Assembly (NCBI GenBank): GCA_038257535.1
Contig: JBBSJE010000109.1
Location: forward strand, 1-19,013
Length of the DNA stretch: 19,013 nucleotides
Direction: 5' to 3'
From: JAGTJU01 sp038257535
GTDB taxonomy: Bacteria; Myxococcota_A; Polyangia; Fen-1088
Shown: piece by piece, positions 1 to 7,824 of the stretch
Layout of the letters: each line of letters begins with the position of its first letter
How positions within the stretch are numbered: the first letter of the stretch is position 1
The notes under the pieces: model-generated
Seen by the model: only the letters and a program-made list of their open reading frames with translations
What the model was told of the DNA's origin: nothing
Databases searched by the model: none
Program-made: the position numbers and the translations under genes

Positions 1-2
1 AA

Positions 3-386
3 GTTGAGTTCGTGCATTTTTCCGATCCCGATAGCTTGGGACACAAGGAAGGCTGGATGTCTGAGGGCCAACGCAAGGCCGTGCAGAATTCCGACCGTTG
101 CTTGGCCACGTTGATCGACGCTTTGGCAGCATCACCACTGGCGAAAGACACCTTGGTGTTGGTCTCGTCCGATCATGGAGGCATTGGCCGCAATCACTCA
201 GGTTCACGCAAAGAGGATCGGCTCATTCCTTGGCTTGCGTGGGGCGCCGGGGTTCGACCAGGGCACAAAATTTTGGGCGATGTTTCCACGCTCGACACAG
301 CGGCCACCACGCTGTGGGCGCTAGGCCATGCCCCCACGGCACAAATGCCAGGACGCCCTGTAAAAGAAGCGTTTCGTGTGCAGTAG
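3..386 (+). CDS. Alkaline phosphatase / nucleotide pyrophosphatase superfamily protein, C-terminal part (5' end outside window)
   Basis: The frame is open from the first bases of the window (V-E-F-V-H-F-S-D-P-D), so this is the 3' end of a longer gene; the GTG at 12 is internal. The visible part carries two metal-site signatures of the alkaline phosphatase/phosphodiesterase superfamily: HFSDPDSLGH near the start (Asp and His ligands) and SSDHGG around residue 55. A typical C-terminal region follows, with an RLIPWLAWGAGV strand and a final DTAATTLWALG helix. Members hydrolyse phosphate or sulfate mono- and diesters, often outside the cytoplasm. The substrate cannot be told because the nucleophile region is missing. 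The gene converges on the next one with only 11 bases between the stop codons. Confidence 0.8.
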   Translation, partial: VEFVHFSDPDSLGHKEGWMSEGQRKAVQNSDRCLATLIDALAASPLAKDTLVLVSSDHGGIGRNHSGSRKEDRLIPWLAWGAGVRPGHKILGDVSTLDTAATTLWALGHAPTAQMPGRPVKEAFRVQ

Positions 387-397
387 GGCGATGGCGT

Positions 398-1213
398 CTA
401 GTAAAGGCTGAACAACAAGTTTAGCCCGCCGCTGGTCCAAGTTTCGGTGGAGTAGCGACCCAACATGACAGCTGCTTCCAGAGACAGCGCCACGTTGGCA
501 CCCTGAACCAGGTCCACGCCCAAGGCACCTTGAAGGGCTAGACCGTTTTGGTCCATGTAGATTTCATTGGCGTCTTCTTCGGTCTCGTTGGCGATGCCCA
601 TGGCGCCCCGCACATAAGCAAGTTGTGACACGAAATATTGCAAGCCCAGCAGCAAAGCATCTTGCGACGCCAAGGTGCCGTTTTTGGTTGCGGAGGTGCC
701 TTCAAAACCCATCGTAAAAATGAGATCCGGTTGTATGCCAAACCCAAACCGCAAGGCGTAGGAAATGCCCCAGGCCGGGCTGGTGTCCAAGCCGTTGTTC
801 AACCGAAGAATTCCTGGCCCTGCGCCCAAGGTGAACGAAAACGGCCGGTAGACCCCGTCGGGGGGAGGTGGGGGGTAGCCGCTGCCTTGAGTGCCGTAAC
901 CTTGGTTTTCGGCATAACCGCCAGGTGCGGCGCCAGTTTGCGGGGGCGCGGGAGGAAACGGGCGTTCATCCACCGCGGTGGTGGCTTCAGGGCCCGCGGC
1001 ATTCGCGGCTGGCGTTGCCGGCGATGGTTCAGCTGCTGTGGGCGCTGCCTCAGCAGGGCCTGCCTCAGCTTTCGCCTCGGGTAGCGCTTCGGGCCTTGCC
1101 TCAGGCTCCTGCGCGCTGGCTTCCTGCGCAAAAACGATTGCCAGGCCCAAAGCCGTCGCCGCGAAGGACCCCTTGAACCGTCGTGGCAGCCGAATACGCA
1201 CCAAGTCAAGCAT
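398..1213 (-). CDS. Secreted outer-membrane beta-barrel-like protein with Ala/Pro/Glu-rich linker
   Basis: I chose the ATG at 1213 because GGAGG sits 8 bases upstream and it gives a clean signal peptide: RIRLPRRFK, a hydrophobic core, then ASA|Q with predicted cleavage after residue 34. An in-frame GTG ten codons upstream has no comparable ribosome-binding site. The 271-residue product has three parts: the signal peptide; a low-complexity Ala/Pro/Glu linker (about 35-120, ending GYPPPPPDG); and a C-terminal domain (about 123-271) of alternating polar/hydrophobic strands such as FSFTLGAGPG and YALRFGFGI. It ends in an aromatic residue (LLFSLY), as outer-membrane barrels do. I recognise no specific family. 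The likely location is the outer membrane, with the linker periplasmic. Confidence 0.72.
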   Translation of the reverse strand: MLDLVRIRLPRRFKGSFAATALGLAIVFAQEASAQEPEARPEALPEAKAEAGPAEAAPTAAEPSPATPAANAAGPEATTAVDERPFPPAPPQTGAAPGGYAENQGYGTQGSGYPPPPPDGVYRPFSFTLGAGPGILRLNNGLDTSPAWGISYALRFGFGIQPDLIFTMGFEGTSATKNGTLASQDALLLGLQYFVSQLAYVRGAMGIANETEEDANEIYMDQNGLALQGALGVDLVQGANVALSLEAAVMLGRYSTETWTSGGLNLLFSLY

Positions 1214-1372
1214 GTTCTGATCCTCCGTTCTTGTGGCCGTCACACCCCCATCCCAGACCCGAAATCACCTGCAGTGGGACGTCTTTGCCGCCGCTCTCAT
1301 TTCATACCGCGTGCAACCTGAAAGACAAGCCAAGGCGCATAGGGGTGGTTCGTGAGCAACCCATGTAGGATA

Positions 1373-1405
1373 TTTCATGAAAGCTCCGACTTTTCCGCTT
1401 ACAAT
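1373..1405 (+). promoter_or_regulatory. Candidate promoter/operator before the multi-receiver gene
   Basis: TACAAT (1400-1405) is a good -10 hexamer. It ends 9 bases before the chosen ATG at 1415, so transcription would start at or next to the start codon. No good -35 hexamer is visible. Instead the perfect 10-bp palindrome TTTCATGAAA (1373-1382) occupies the -35 area and could be an activator or repressor site. Read by eye only. Confidence 0.4.
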
Positions 1406-1414
1406 GAGACCGGT

Positions 1415-3178
1415 ATGGTTCAATCAAGCGCTCCCGAGCTCACCCAAGCGTTGGCCGCGGCCATGCGTTCGGGCCAGGATCGCTTTGCGGTCCACGCCAC
1501 CGATTCCGCCGAAGCCACGCGCCTCATTGCGGCGCTCGCGTTTGAGGGACAAGCCGTTGGCGTTGAAACGTTGGCGCGCGCGTTGGCGCTGCTGTCCGAC
1601 AAACATTTGGACCTGGCGGTGTTGGATCCTCAGCGCGAGCCGCACGATGTGGATCCGCTGGCGGCTGCGCGCGAATTGGGCTCGGACGTTGACATCGTGA
1701 CGTTGATGGACGCTGACCCCGCCCGCGTGAGCGAGGCCTTTGCCAGTGGTGTGGCGGCGGTTTTGCCGCGCCCTTTGCCCGACAACGACGCCCTCCTGCG
1801 GGCGCACATTCGTTGGCTGGCGTCGATGCGGCGCTCTCGCGCCCGTGCGGCGGCTTTGCGAGGCGCGCTGGCGCGACACCAAGCCGCCCTGAACCATGCG
1901 GATCCCGGGCTTTTGGCCGCGCTTTCGCCGCTGTTACAAGACGCGGGCGCGTCGCCGAAACTGCTGGTCCTGGGCGATGCCGATCTGCTGCGTGCCGCCG
2001 GGGGGCTGGCAGCCGAAACCGCTCCGGATGTTGTGGTGGTGGCGGCGGGCGATGCAGACTCCATTGAAGCGCGTTTGTCAGAGGCGCGCAAACGTGCGCC
2101 CGGCGCCGCCGTGGTGGTGGTTGACGGCGCTGCCAGCCCGTCTCGCGTGGTGGCCGCGCTTTACGGCGGCGCGCGCGCCTACATCGATCGCGGGCGGCTG
2201 GACGATTTGCAGCCCGCGTTGGCGCACGTGGCGGCCCGTCGCCAGGGCGAAAGCGCTGGCCGTCGTTTGGTTGAAGGCCTGGCGCGTTTCGGCTTGTTCG
2301 ATCAGCGAACGACCACGCCTGCGCCCTCAGGCGACGTTGACACGCGTTTGATCGCCGATGTGGCCAGCAAAGGCAGCGCGTTTGTGCCCAGCGGGCACGA
2401 GGTGCTGGTGGTCGATGATGAAATCGTTGTGCTCACCGTTCTGCGCGAAGCGCTTCGTCGCGGTGGCTACAACGTGAGCACGGCGGCCTCGGCCGAAGAG
2501 GCCATTGCCCAGCTGAAGCAACGCAGCTTCGATTTGGTCCTCACCGACAAGAATCTCTCCGGCGCCTCGGGCCTGGACGTTTTGCGGTTCGCCCGCACCT
2601 TGGATCCGCCGCCCGCCGTGGTGTTGATCACTGGCTACTCGTCTTACGATTCCGCCGTGGAAGCGATGGAGACGGGGGCGCTTGATTACATCGAAAAACC
2701 CATCAAAGACGTTGAACTGCTCCGTCAGCGGATCCGACGGGCGTTGTGTCGTCGTGACGAGCAAATGTCCAAAGCGCGGCTTGACGAATTCGCCCCGCAC
2801 CAACCCCGGGTGTTGTTGGTGGAAGAACAAGAAGAGCGCCGCAAACCGCTTGCCGACTTTTTGGGTCGCAATTACCACGTTGTGGCGGTGGCCAACGGCG
2901 CCCAAGCGCTGGAAAAGCTGAAACAAGAACGTTTTGATGTGGTGCTGGCCGACCGCAACCTGCCCGGCATGACGGGCAAGCGCGTGATCGAACAGGCGCA
3001 GCAGCTGCTGCCCCATTGCGCCTCGGTGCTCTACACGGCGTATCCATCTTATGCTTCCATTCAAGAGGCTTTCGAGGTTGGGGCGGACGCGTACTTGGTG
3101 CGTCCCACCGAAGACATGAAAGCGCTTGAGGAAAAGGTGGCCGGGGCTTTGCGAAGCCACGGCATTCTGTTGGGCTAA
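1415..3178 (+). CDS. Stand-alone protein with four receiver-like domains (two degenerate, one canonical, one atypical)
   Basis: The ATG at 1415 lies just after a TACAAT box; an in-frame start 21 codons upstream would include that promoter in the gene. The 587-residue product has no recognisable DNA-binding or enzymatic output domain. Residues about 20-140 and 180-275 look like degenerate receiver folds: alternating hydrophobic strands and helices, with only fragments of the active site. Residues about 328-445 are a canonical receiver, with acidic pair D334/D335, phosphoacceptor D378 in LTDKNL, T406 in ITGYSS and K428 in EKP. Residues about 464-580 are a fourth receiver, with E470/E471, D513 in LADRNLPG and T541, but Arg (R563) replaces the conserved Lys. 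It probably relays or scaffolds phosphosignals through protein contacts. The partner is unknown. Confidence 0.8.
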   Translation: MVQSSAPELTQALAAAMRSGQDRFAVHATDSAEATRLIAALAFEGQAVGVETLARALALLSDKHLDLAVLDPQREPHDVDPLAAARELGSDVDIVTLMDADPARVSEAFASGVAAVLPRPLPDNDALLRAHIRWLASMRRSRARAAALRGALARHQAALNHADPGLLAALSPLLQDAGASPKLLVLGDADLLRAAGGLAAETAPDVVVVAAGDADSIEARLSEARKRAPGAAVVVVDGAASPSRVVAALYGGARAYIDRGRLDDLQPALAHVAARRQGESAGRRLVEGLARFGLFDQRTTTPAPSGDVDTRLIADVASKGSAFVPSGHEVLVVDDEIVVLTVLREALRRGGYNVSTAASAEEAIAQLKQRSFDLVLTDKNLSGASGLDVLRFARTLDPPPAVVLITGYSSYDSAVEAMETGALDYIEKPIKDVELLRQRIRRALCRRDEQMSKARLDEFAPHQPRVLLVEEQEERRKPLADFLGRNYHVVAVANGAQALEKLKQERFDVVLADRNLPGMTGKRVIEQAQQLLPHCASVLYTAYPSYASIQEAFEVGADAYLVRPTEDMKALEEKVAGALRSHGILLG

Positions 3179-3252
3179 ACCGCCACGACCCCTGGTCGCT
3201 CAAGGCCACGGGCCTCTGGCTTTCCTTCATATCCGGCCGCCACCGCCTCGGC

Positions 3253-3258
3253 TACAAT
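3253..3258 (+). promoter_or_regulatory. Candidate -10 box (TACAAT) before the double ATP-grasp gene
   Basis: GGCTACAATG contains the same TACAAT hexamer, with similar flanks, as the one before the upstream multi-receiver gene (GCTTACAATG). It lies 35 bases before the GTG start at 3294 in the 115-base gap between the two genes. No clear -35 box is seen, so this is a weak call supported mainly by repetition. Confidence 0.35.
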
Positions 3259-3293
3259 GCCCCCTCAACCAAGCGTTGCCGAGGATCCCACAC

Positions 3294-5363
3294 GTGAAGA
3301 TCGCGTTTACCTACAATTTGCGCCTGTCTGACAACGAAGACGAAGCTGAATTTGACACCCGCGACACCGTTGAGGCGGTGGCCGCCGCCTTGGTGTTAGC
3401 AGGGCATGAGGTGGAGAAGGTGGATGTGGCGCGTCCCACGCCAGATCTTGTGAGCAAGCTGGAATCGTTTGCGCCCGACCTTGTGTTCAACACCGCCGAG
3501 GGCCGGCGTGGGCGCGCGCGCGAAGCGTTCTACCCGGCGTTGTTTGATGAGCTGGGGTTGCCCTACACAGGTTCAGACGCCTACGTCTTGACCCTGACCC
3601 TGGACAAGTGGTTGACCAAGCTGGCCGTGGCGGCCGAGGGCATCGACACCCCACGCGCACGCTTGGTGACAGCGGAATCCTATCGACGGCAAAAAGCGGG
3701 GCTGGGTGCACGCTTGTCATTTCCTGTGATCGTGAAGCCCAATTACGAGGGATCGTCTAAGGGAATCACCGACGAATTTGTGGCCGCGGATGAGAAAGCT
3801 TTGGCCCAGCTGCTGCCGCGCGCGCTGGGAAATTATCCGGCGGGGGTGTTGGTGGAGGAGTTTGTGCCCGGCGTGGACGTGATGGTGCCGTTTTTGGAGG
3901 GCCAAGCCGACGATGGCGTGCTGGAGCCCGTGGATCTGGTGGTGGACGCGTCGGCCCGCAGCCGCCACAACATCTACGATTTTCGCCTCAAAATTCGCGA
4001 ACCCAATTGGGTAAAATTCCGCTGTCCTGCCGAACTGCCGCGCGACGTTTTGGCGCGCTTGATGTCGCTGTCGCGGCGGATTGTGCATGTGCTGGGGCTC
4101 AAAGATTTGGGTCGCATTGATTTTCGCGTGGGCGACGATGGGCGGCTTTATTTTCTTGAAGCCAATGGCATTCCCAATCTGGGCCGGGGTGCGGCGATGT
4201 TTGCCGCCACCGCGCGATTGGGCCTTACATACGACGGCACAATTTCGGCTTTGGTGTTGGGCGCGGCCCGCAGGCGTGGCCTAAAAACGCCTGCGGTTGA
4301 AACCAAGACCCGGCCGCGCGATCGTTTGCGCGTGGGCTTTGCTTACAACGTCAAACGCGTAGACACCAAAGGAGGCAACGACCAGGAAGCCGAATACGAC
4401 GCCCCCGAAACCATCGACAGCATTCGGCAAGCGCTGCAAAGCCATGGTCACGACGTGGTGATGTTGGAAGCCAACGCCGAATTGCCACCCACGCTGGCGG
4501 ATGCCGGTGTTGATCTCGTGTTCAACATCGCTGAAGGCGTGGCAGGCCGCAACCGCGAAGCCGCTGTGCCCGCGTTGTGCGAATTGATGGGCTTGCCGTA
4601 CACCGGGTCAGACGCCGCCACACTGTCAATCGCGCTTGACAAAGCCCTGTCGAAAAAGGTTTTGCTGCAGCATGGAATCAAGACCGCCGAGTTTCAGGTG
4701 ATGGAGACCGGGCGCGAGCGCTTGTCTGCAAAATTGCGGTTTCCGCTGATTGTTAAGCCCAATCAAGAAGGATCATCCAAGGGCGTCAGCGCGTCAGCCT
4801 CGGTTGTGGATGACGAAGCGCAGCTGCGAAGCGTGGTGCGTGAGATCATTGATCGCTATCGGCAACCGGCCTTGGTTGAAGATTACATAACTGGGCGTGA
4901 ATTTACGGTGGGGTTGTTGGGTGAACGTCGGCCGCGCGTGTTGCCGCCTATGGAAATTATTTTCAAGGACGCCACCAACAAGCGCCCGGTTTACGATTTT
5001 CAGATTAAACAAGATTGGGAACGCCACGTGGCCTATGAGTGCCCCGCGAAGTTGTCGCCAGCCGAATTGCGTGCGATCGAGAAGACCGCGCGTGAGGCCT
5101 TCATGTCGCTTGATTGTCGAGATGTGGCGCGCGTGGACCTGCGCATGACCGCTGCGGGCGAGGTGTTCGTGATTGAAATCAACCCGCTGCCGGGGCTCAC
5201 GCCTGGCTACTCTGATCTGTGTTTGATCGCCGCCGCCGCGGGCATTGATTACCGCGACTTGATTGGTGAAATCTTGGCTGGAGGGCTAAAGCGGATGCGC
5301 CAACGTCGTCGTCAGCAAGCGCAAGACAGCCAGGATTCCAGCAAGCAATCGAGGCGAGATTGA
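3294..5363 (+). CDS. Tandem double ATP-grasp ligase, D-Ala-D-Ala ligase-like
   Basis: The start is GTG at 3294, with GAGG 9 bases upstream. The preceding 56 in-frame codons are Pro-rich and overlap the previous gene. The 689-residue product is two homologous Ddl-like halves, about 1-335 and 343-665. Matching blocks are VFNTAEG and VFNIAEG, LGLPYTGSDA and MGLPYTGSDA, KPNYEGSSKGI (148-158) and KPNQEGSSKGV (488-498). The metal-binding ends are IDF...FLEANGIPNLG (D276, E289, N291) and VDL...VIEINPLPGLTP (D615, E628, N630). ATP-grasp enzymes join a carboxylate to an amine through an acyl phosphate. The second half keeps the N-x-x-P-G loop usual in Ddl; the first half does not, so the halves may differ in acceptor or activity. 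The tail (666-689) is basic and Gln/Ser-rich. A one-base overlap couples it to a DmpA-type peptidase. The substrate is unknown. Confidence 0.85.
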   Translation: MKIAFTYNLRLSDNEDEAEFDTRDTVEAVAAALVLAGHEVEKVDVARPTPDLVSKLESFAPDLVFNTAEGRRGRAREAFYPALFDELGLPYTGSDAYVLTLTLDKWLTKLAVAAEGIDTPRARLVTAESYRRQKAGLGARLSFPVIVKPNYEGSSKGITDEFVAADEKALAQLLPRALGNYPAGVLVEEFVPGVDVMVPFLEGQADDGVLEPVDLVVDASARSRHNIYDFRLKIREPNWVKFRCPAELPRDVLARLMSLSRRIVHVLGLKDLGRIDFRVGDDGRLYFLEANGIPNLGRGAAMFAATARLGLTYDGTISALVLGAARRRGLKTPAVETKTRPRDRLRVGFAYNVKRVDTKGGNDQEAEYDAPETIDSIRQALQSHGHDVVMLEANAELPPTLADAGVDLVFNIAEGVAGRNREAAVPALCELMGLPYTGSDAATLSIALDKALSKKVLLQHGIKTAEFQVMETGRERLSAKLRFPLIVKPNQEGSSKGVSASASVVDDEAQLRSVVREIIDRYRQPALVEDYITGREFTVGLLGERRPRVLPPMEIIFKDATNKRPVYDFQIKQDWERHVAYECPAKLSPAELRAIEKTAREAFMSLDCRDVARVDLRMTAAGEVFVIEINPLPGLTPGYSDLCLIAAAAGIDYRDLIGEILAGGLKRMRQRRRQQAQDSQDSSKQSRRD

Positions 5364-6475
5364 TGAAGCGCTGCCGGTTTCGCGACTTGGGCTTCGCCAT
5401 CGGTCGGCTGCCGCCAGGACCCGACAACTCCATCACGGATGTCGCCGGCGTGCGGGTGGGGCACACCACGATGATCACAGGCGAAGGGCCCTTGATGGTG
5501 GGCAAGGGGCCCGTGCGCACGGGTGTAACCGCGGTGGTGCCCCCAGGGTCCATTTTTGACGAACGGGTTTTGGCAGGCGCTTTCGTGCTTAACGGGGCGG
5601 GCGAAGTTTCGGGCCTCACGCAAGTGGTGGAGTGGGGCTTGCTGGAAACCCCCATCTTGCTTACCAACACCATGTCGGTGGGCAAGGTGTCCGACGCCAC
5701 CGTGAAATGGATGACCAAGCGCCATCCCGGCATTGGCACCGAGTTCGACGTGATCATTCCGCTGGTGGGCGAATGCGACGATTCATGGCTAAACGACGCC
5801 GTAGGCAGGCACGTGCGCTCAGAGCATGTGTATCGTGCCATCGATCATGCCACACGGGGGCCCGTGGCCGAGGGCTCTGTGGGCGCGGGCACTGGGCTCA
5901 TCACCTGCGATTTCAAGGCGGGCATTGGCACCAGCAGCCGTCGTGTGCCTTCGGAAACCGGGCATTACACGCTGGGTGTGCTGGTGCAGTCGAATTTCGG
6001 GGTGATGCGGGCCCTGCAGGTGGCGGGCGTGGCCGTGGGGCAAGCGCTGCTGCCCGATTATTCTGGCGTTAACAAACGTGTTCACAACGCTGGGTCGATC
6101 ATTTGCGTGGTGGCCACCGACGCCCCGCTGTTGCCGTCGCAAATCACGCGCTTGTGCAAACGCGCGGCTTTGGGCATTGGCCGCACAGGCTCGTTTGCCG
6201 CACACGGCTCGGGCGAGATCATCGTAGGCTTTTCCACCGCCAACAAAGTGCCCCGCGAAAGCACGGGCATGACCACGAATTTGCATGTGCTCCTAGATCC
6301 TGCCTGCGACGGGCTTTACGAAGCCGTGGTGGAATGCACCGAAGAAGCCATCATCAACGCACTGTGCATGGGGGGGGACATGGAAGGCCAATCGGGACAC
6401 TTTGCGCCTGGTTTGCCGCTGGATCGTTTGTCCGAAATCCTCCGGGCTCACGGGCTGGGCGCCGCTGGCGTGTGA
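5363..6475 (+). CDS. S58 (P1/DmpA) family self-processing aminopeptidase
   Basis: TGATG couples the ATG at 5363 to the ligase stop codon, and GAGG lies 8 bases upstream; an adjacent in-frame TTG is less likely. The 370-residue length matches DmpA (about 375). Family signatures in order are ITDVAGVRVGHTT (24-36), ILLTNT (98-103), EGSVGAGTG (170-178) and SIICVVATDAPLLP (245-258). DmpA precursors cut themselves before a Ser that becomes the N-terminal nucleophile of the beta chain; here the expected cut is between G244 and S245. Known members remove N-terminal residues from short peptides, some accepting D-amino acids or beta-peptides. Coupling to a Ddl-like double ligase suggests they act on the same class of small peptide, which is an inference. 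No signal peptide is seen. Confidence 0.88.
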   Translation: MKRCRFRDLGFAIGRLPPGPDNSITDVAGVRVGHTTMITGEGPLMVGKGPVRTGVTAVVPPGSIFDERVLAGAFVLNGAGEVSGLTQVVEWGLLETPILLTNTMSVGKVSDATVKWMTKRHPGIGTEFDVIIPLVGECDDSWLNDAVGRHVRSEHVYRAIDHATRGPVAEGSVGAGTGLITCDFKAGIGTSSRRVPSETGHYTLGVLVQSNFGVMRALQVAGVAVGQALLPDYSGVNKRVHNAGSIICVVATDAPLLPSQITRLCKRAALGIGRTGSFAAHGSGEIIVGFSTANKVPRESTGMTTNLHVLLDPACDGLYEAVVECTEEAIINALCMGGDMEGQSGHFAPGLPLDRLSEILRAHGLGAAGV

Positions 6476-6525
6476 CTTTGCGCGCAACCCACATCACTGT
6501 TATGCGATTCACCTCAGTCAACCCT

Positions 6526-6555
6526 TTGACTGAAAACCGCAACATGCATTACTCT
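6526..6555 (+). promoter_or_regulatory. Candidate sigma-70 promoter for the GGDEF gene
   Basis: TTGACT (6526-6531) and TACTCT (6550-6555) are separated by 18 bases. The -10 box ends 9 bases before the GTG at 6565, the same distance as before the multi-receiver gene, so the transcript may be leaderless or nearly so. Confidence 0.45.
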
Positions 6556-6564
6556 TGAAAAAGC

Positions 6565-7788
6565 GTGAGTCATGGACGGTGGCCGGGTGGCCCAGAAGAG
6601 AGTTCAGAAGGAGCCATTCCTCAAGCGATTCGTATAGACGAAGCCTCTGTGCCGAACCCGCCCACGCCGCCGGGACCCATCCTGACGGTCCCTTCGGATG
6701 AGATCAGCCGCTTCTTCGTGCGCGCGCGGCGCGACCAAGATTGGGAGCGCTGGGACATTCGTCTCGACGGGGCGCTTCGTGAAATTTTGGAACGCGCCAA
6801 CGATTTCGTGCCCTCGGAAGCCGGTGGAATCCTGTTGGACGATCCCCGTGCAAAGCTAGCCGGTGTGCGCACCCCGCGCCTTACCTTCATTGCGGCTTAT
6901 GGCCCTGCCGCCAACGAACGGTTGGGCCGCCGTGTGCCCAGCGATTTGGGGTTTGTCGGCGATGTGTATCGTTCGGGGCGCCCCCGCCGTGCCGCCGATT
7001 TGGGGCCAGACGATCCCATGGTGGCGCTGTGTTCCCCGCGCAGAGACCGCACCTCGGCCGTGCACTCGATCGTGGGCGTGCCGGTTATTGTGGGCGAATC
7101 GATCTGTGGTGTTTTAACCCTGATCAACCGTCGATCTGGTGGCCCTTACACATCCCGTGATGGCGAGTTGTTGCGCATCTTTGCCGGCTACATGTCGTCG
7201 TCGATCCAAAACGCCTTGGACGCCATCAGAGCGCGCGCGCTGTCGCGCTTGGACCACTTAACGGGCCTGTTCAATAGCCGGTATTTCCACGTGCGTTTGG
7301 AAGATGAGATCGCTCGCTGCGATCGTGATGGGTCGGAATTGTCCGTGTTGTTTATCGATCTTGATAATTTCAAAGCCATCAATGATAGATACGGCCACCT
7401 TGCAGGCAGCTGGTCGCTGCGCGAGGTTTCGCGGGTGCTGACCGAGAGTGTGCCGGCGGCCTCGATTCTCGCGCGCTACGGAGGCGATGAATTCGCCGTA
7501 TTGCTGCCGGGTAGCGATTTGGAGCAGGCACGCAAAGCGGCTGAAGTTCTGCGCGAGAACATTTACCAACTGGCCTTGTTCGATATGGAAACCGAGCCCG
7601 ATGGTCCGGGGCAGCGTTTGCCATCGGTGCAATGCTCAATTGGCGTTGCGTCTTATCGCGACCACTTGGGTCCCGGGGGCAGCAAGCGGCGGCGCGAAAA
7701 TGTGTTGCTGCGATTGGCAGATGCCGCCATGTACCGGGCAAAAGCTTTGGGTCGCAACCGCGTGGAAGTGGCCGAAGCGGAAGACTAA
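6565..7788 (+). CDS. GAF-GGDEF nucleotide cyclase, candidate Hypr type (3',3'-cGAMP / c-di-GMP synthase)
   Basis: The start is uncertain. The GTG at 6565 has no ribosome-binding site but fits a leaderless transcript, and the first ~45 residues look disordered. Of the 407 residues, about 65-215 are a GAF-like sensor (VGVPVIVGESICGVLTLINR, 170-189) and about 228-405 are a GGDEF catalytic domain. That domain has DHLTGLFNSRYF, the metal-site D265 in FIDLDNFK, N273 in IND, and an intact GGDEF (306-310) inside RYGGDEF. Two positions are unusual. The guanine-reading Asp of the usual GHxxGD is Ser (S282 in GHLAGS), the mark of Hypr GGDEF enzymes that make cyclic AMP-GMP in Geobacter, Myxococcus and Bdellovibrio. 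The inhibitory RxxD site is absent (PAAS, 297-300). No transmembrane segment is visible, so it is probably cytosolic and controlled by a ligand or partner of the GAF domain. Confidence 0.88.
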   Translation: MSHGRWPGGPEESSEGAIPQAIRIDEASVPNPPTPPGPILTVPSDEISRFFVRARRDQDWERWDIRLDGALREILERANDFVPSEAGGILLDDPRAKLAGVRTPRLTFIAAYGPAANERLGRRVPSDLGFVGDVYRSGRPRRAADLGPDDPMVALCSPRRDRTSAVHSIVGVPVIVGESICGVLTLINRRSGGPYTSRDGELLRIFAGYMSSSIQNALDAIRARALSRLDHLTGLFNSRYFHVRLEDEIARCDRDGSELSVLFIDLDNFKAINDRYGHLAGSWSLREVSRVLTESVPAASILARYGGDEFAVLLPGSDLEQARKAAEVLRENIYQLALFDMETEPDGPGQRLPSVQCSIGVASYRDHLGPGGSKRRRENVLLRLADAAMYRAKALGRNRVEVAEAED

Positions 7789-7824
7789 CGCTAAACCACG
7801 CCGGTGCGCATTGTCTCCAGGTTC

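Noticed and set aside
2327..3160. 277-codon open frame on the minus strand inside the multi-receiver gene
   Set aside because: It is antisense to canonical receiver motifs, has no ribosome-binding site, and its His/Arg-rich product resembles no family. This is typical of GC-rich shadow frames.
6476..6564. GEMM-type (c-di-GMP/cGAMP) riboswitch before the GGDEF gene
   Set aside because: The gap is only 89 bases and lacks the conserved GEMM core; I found no GEMM-like motif elsewhere in the window either.
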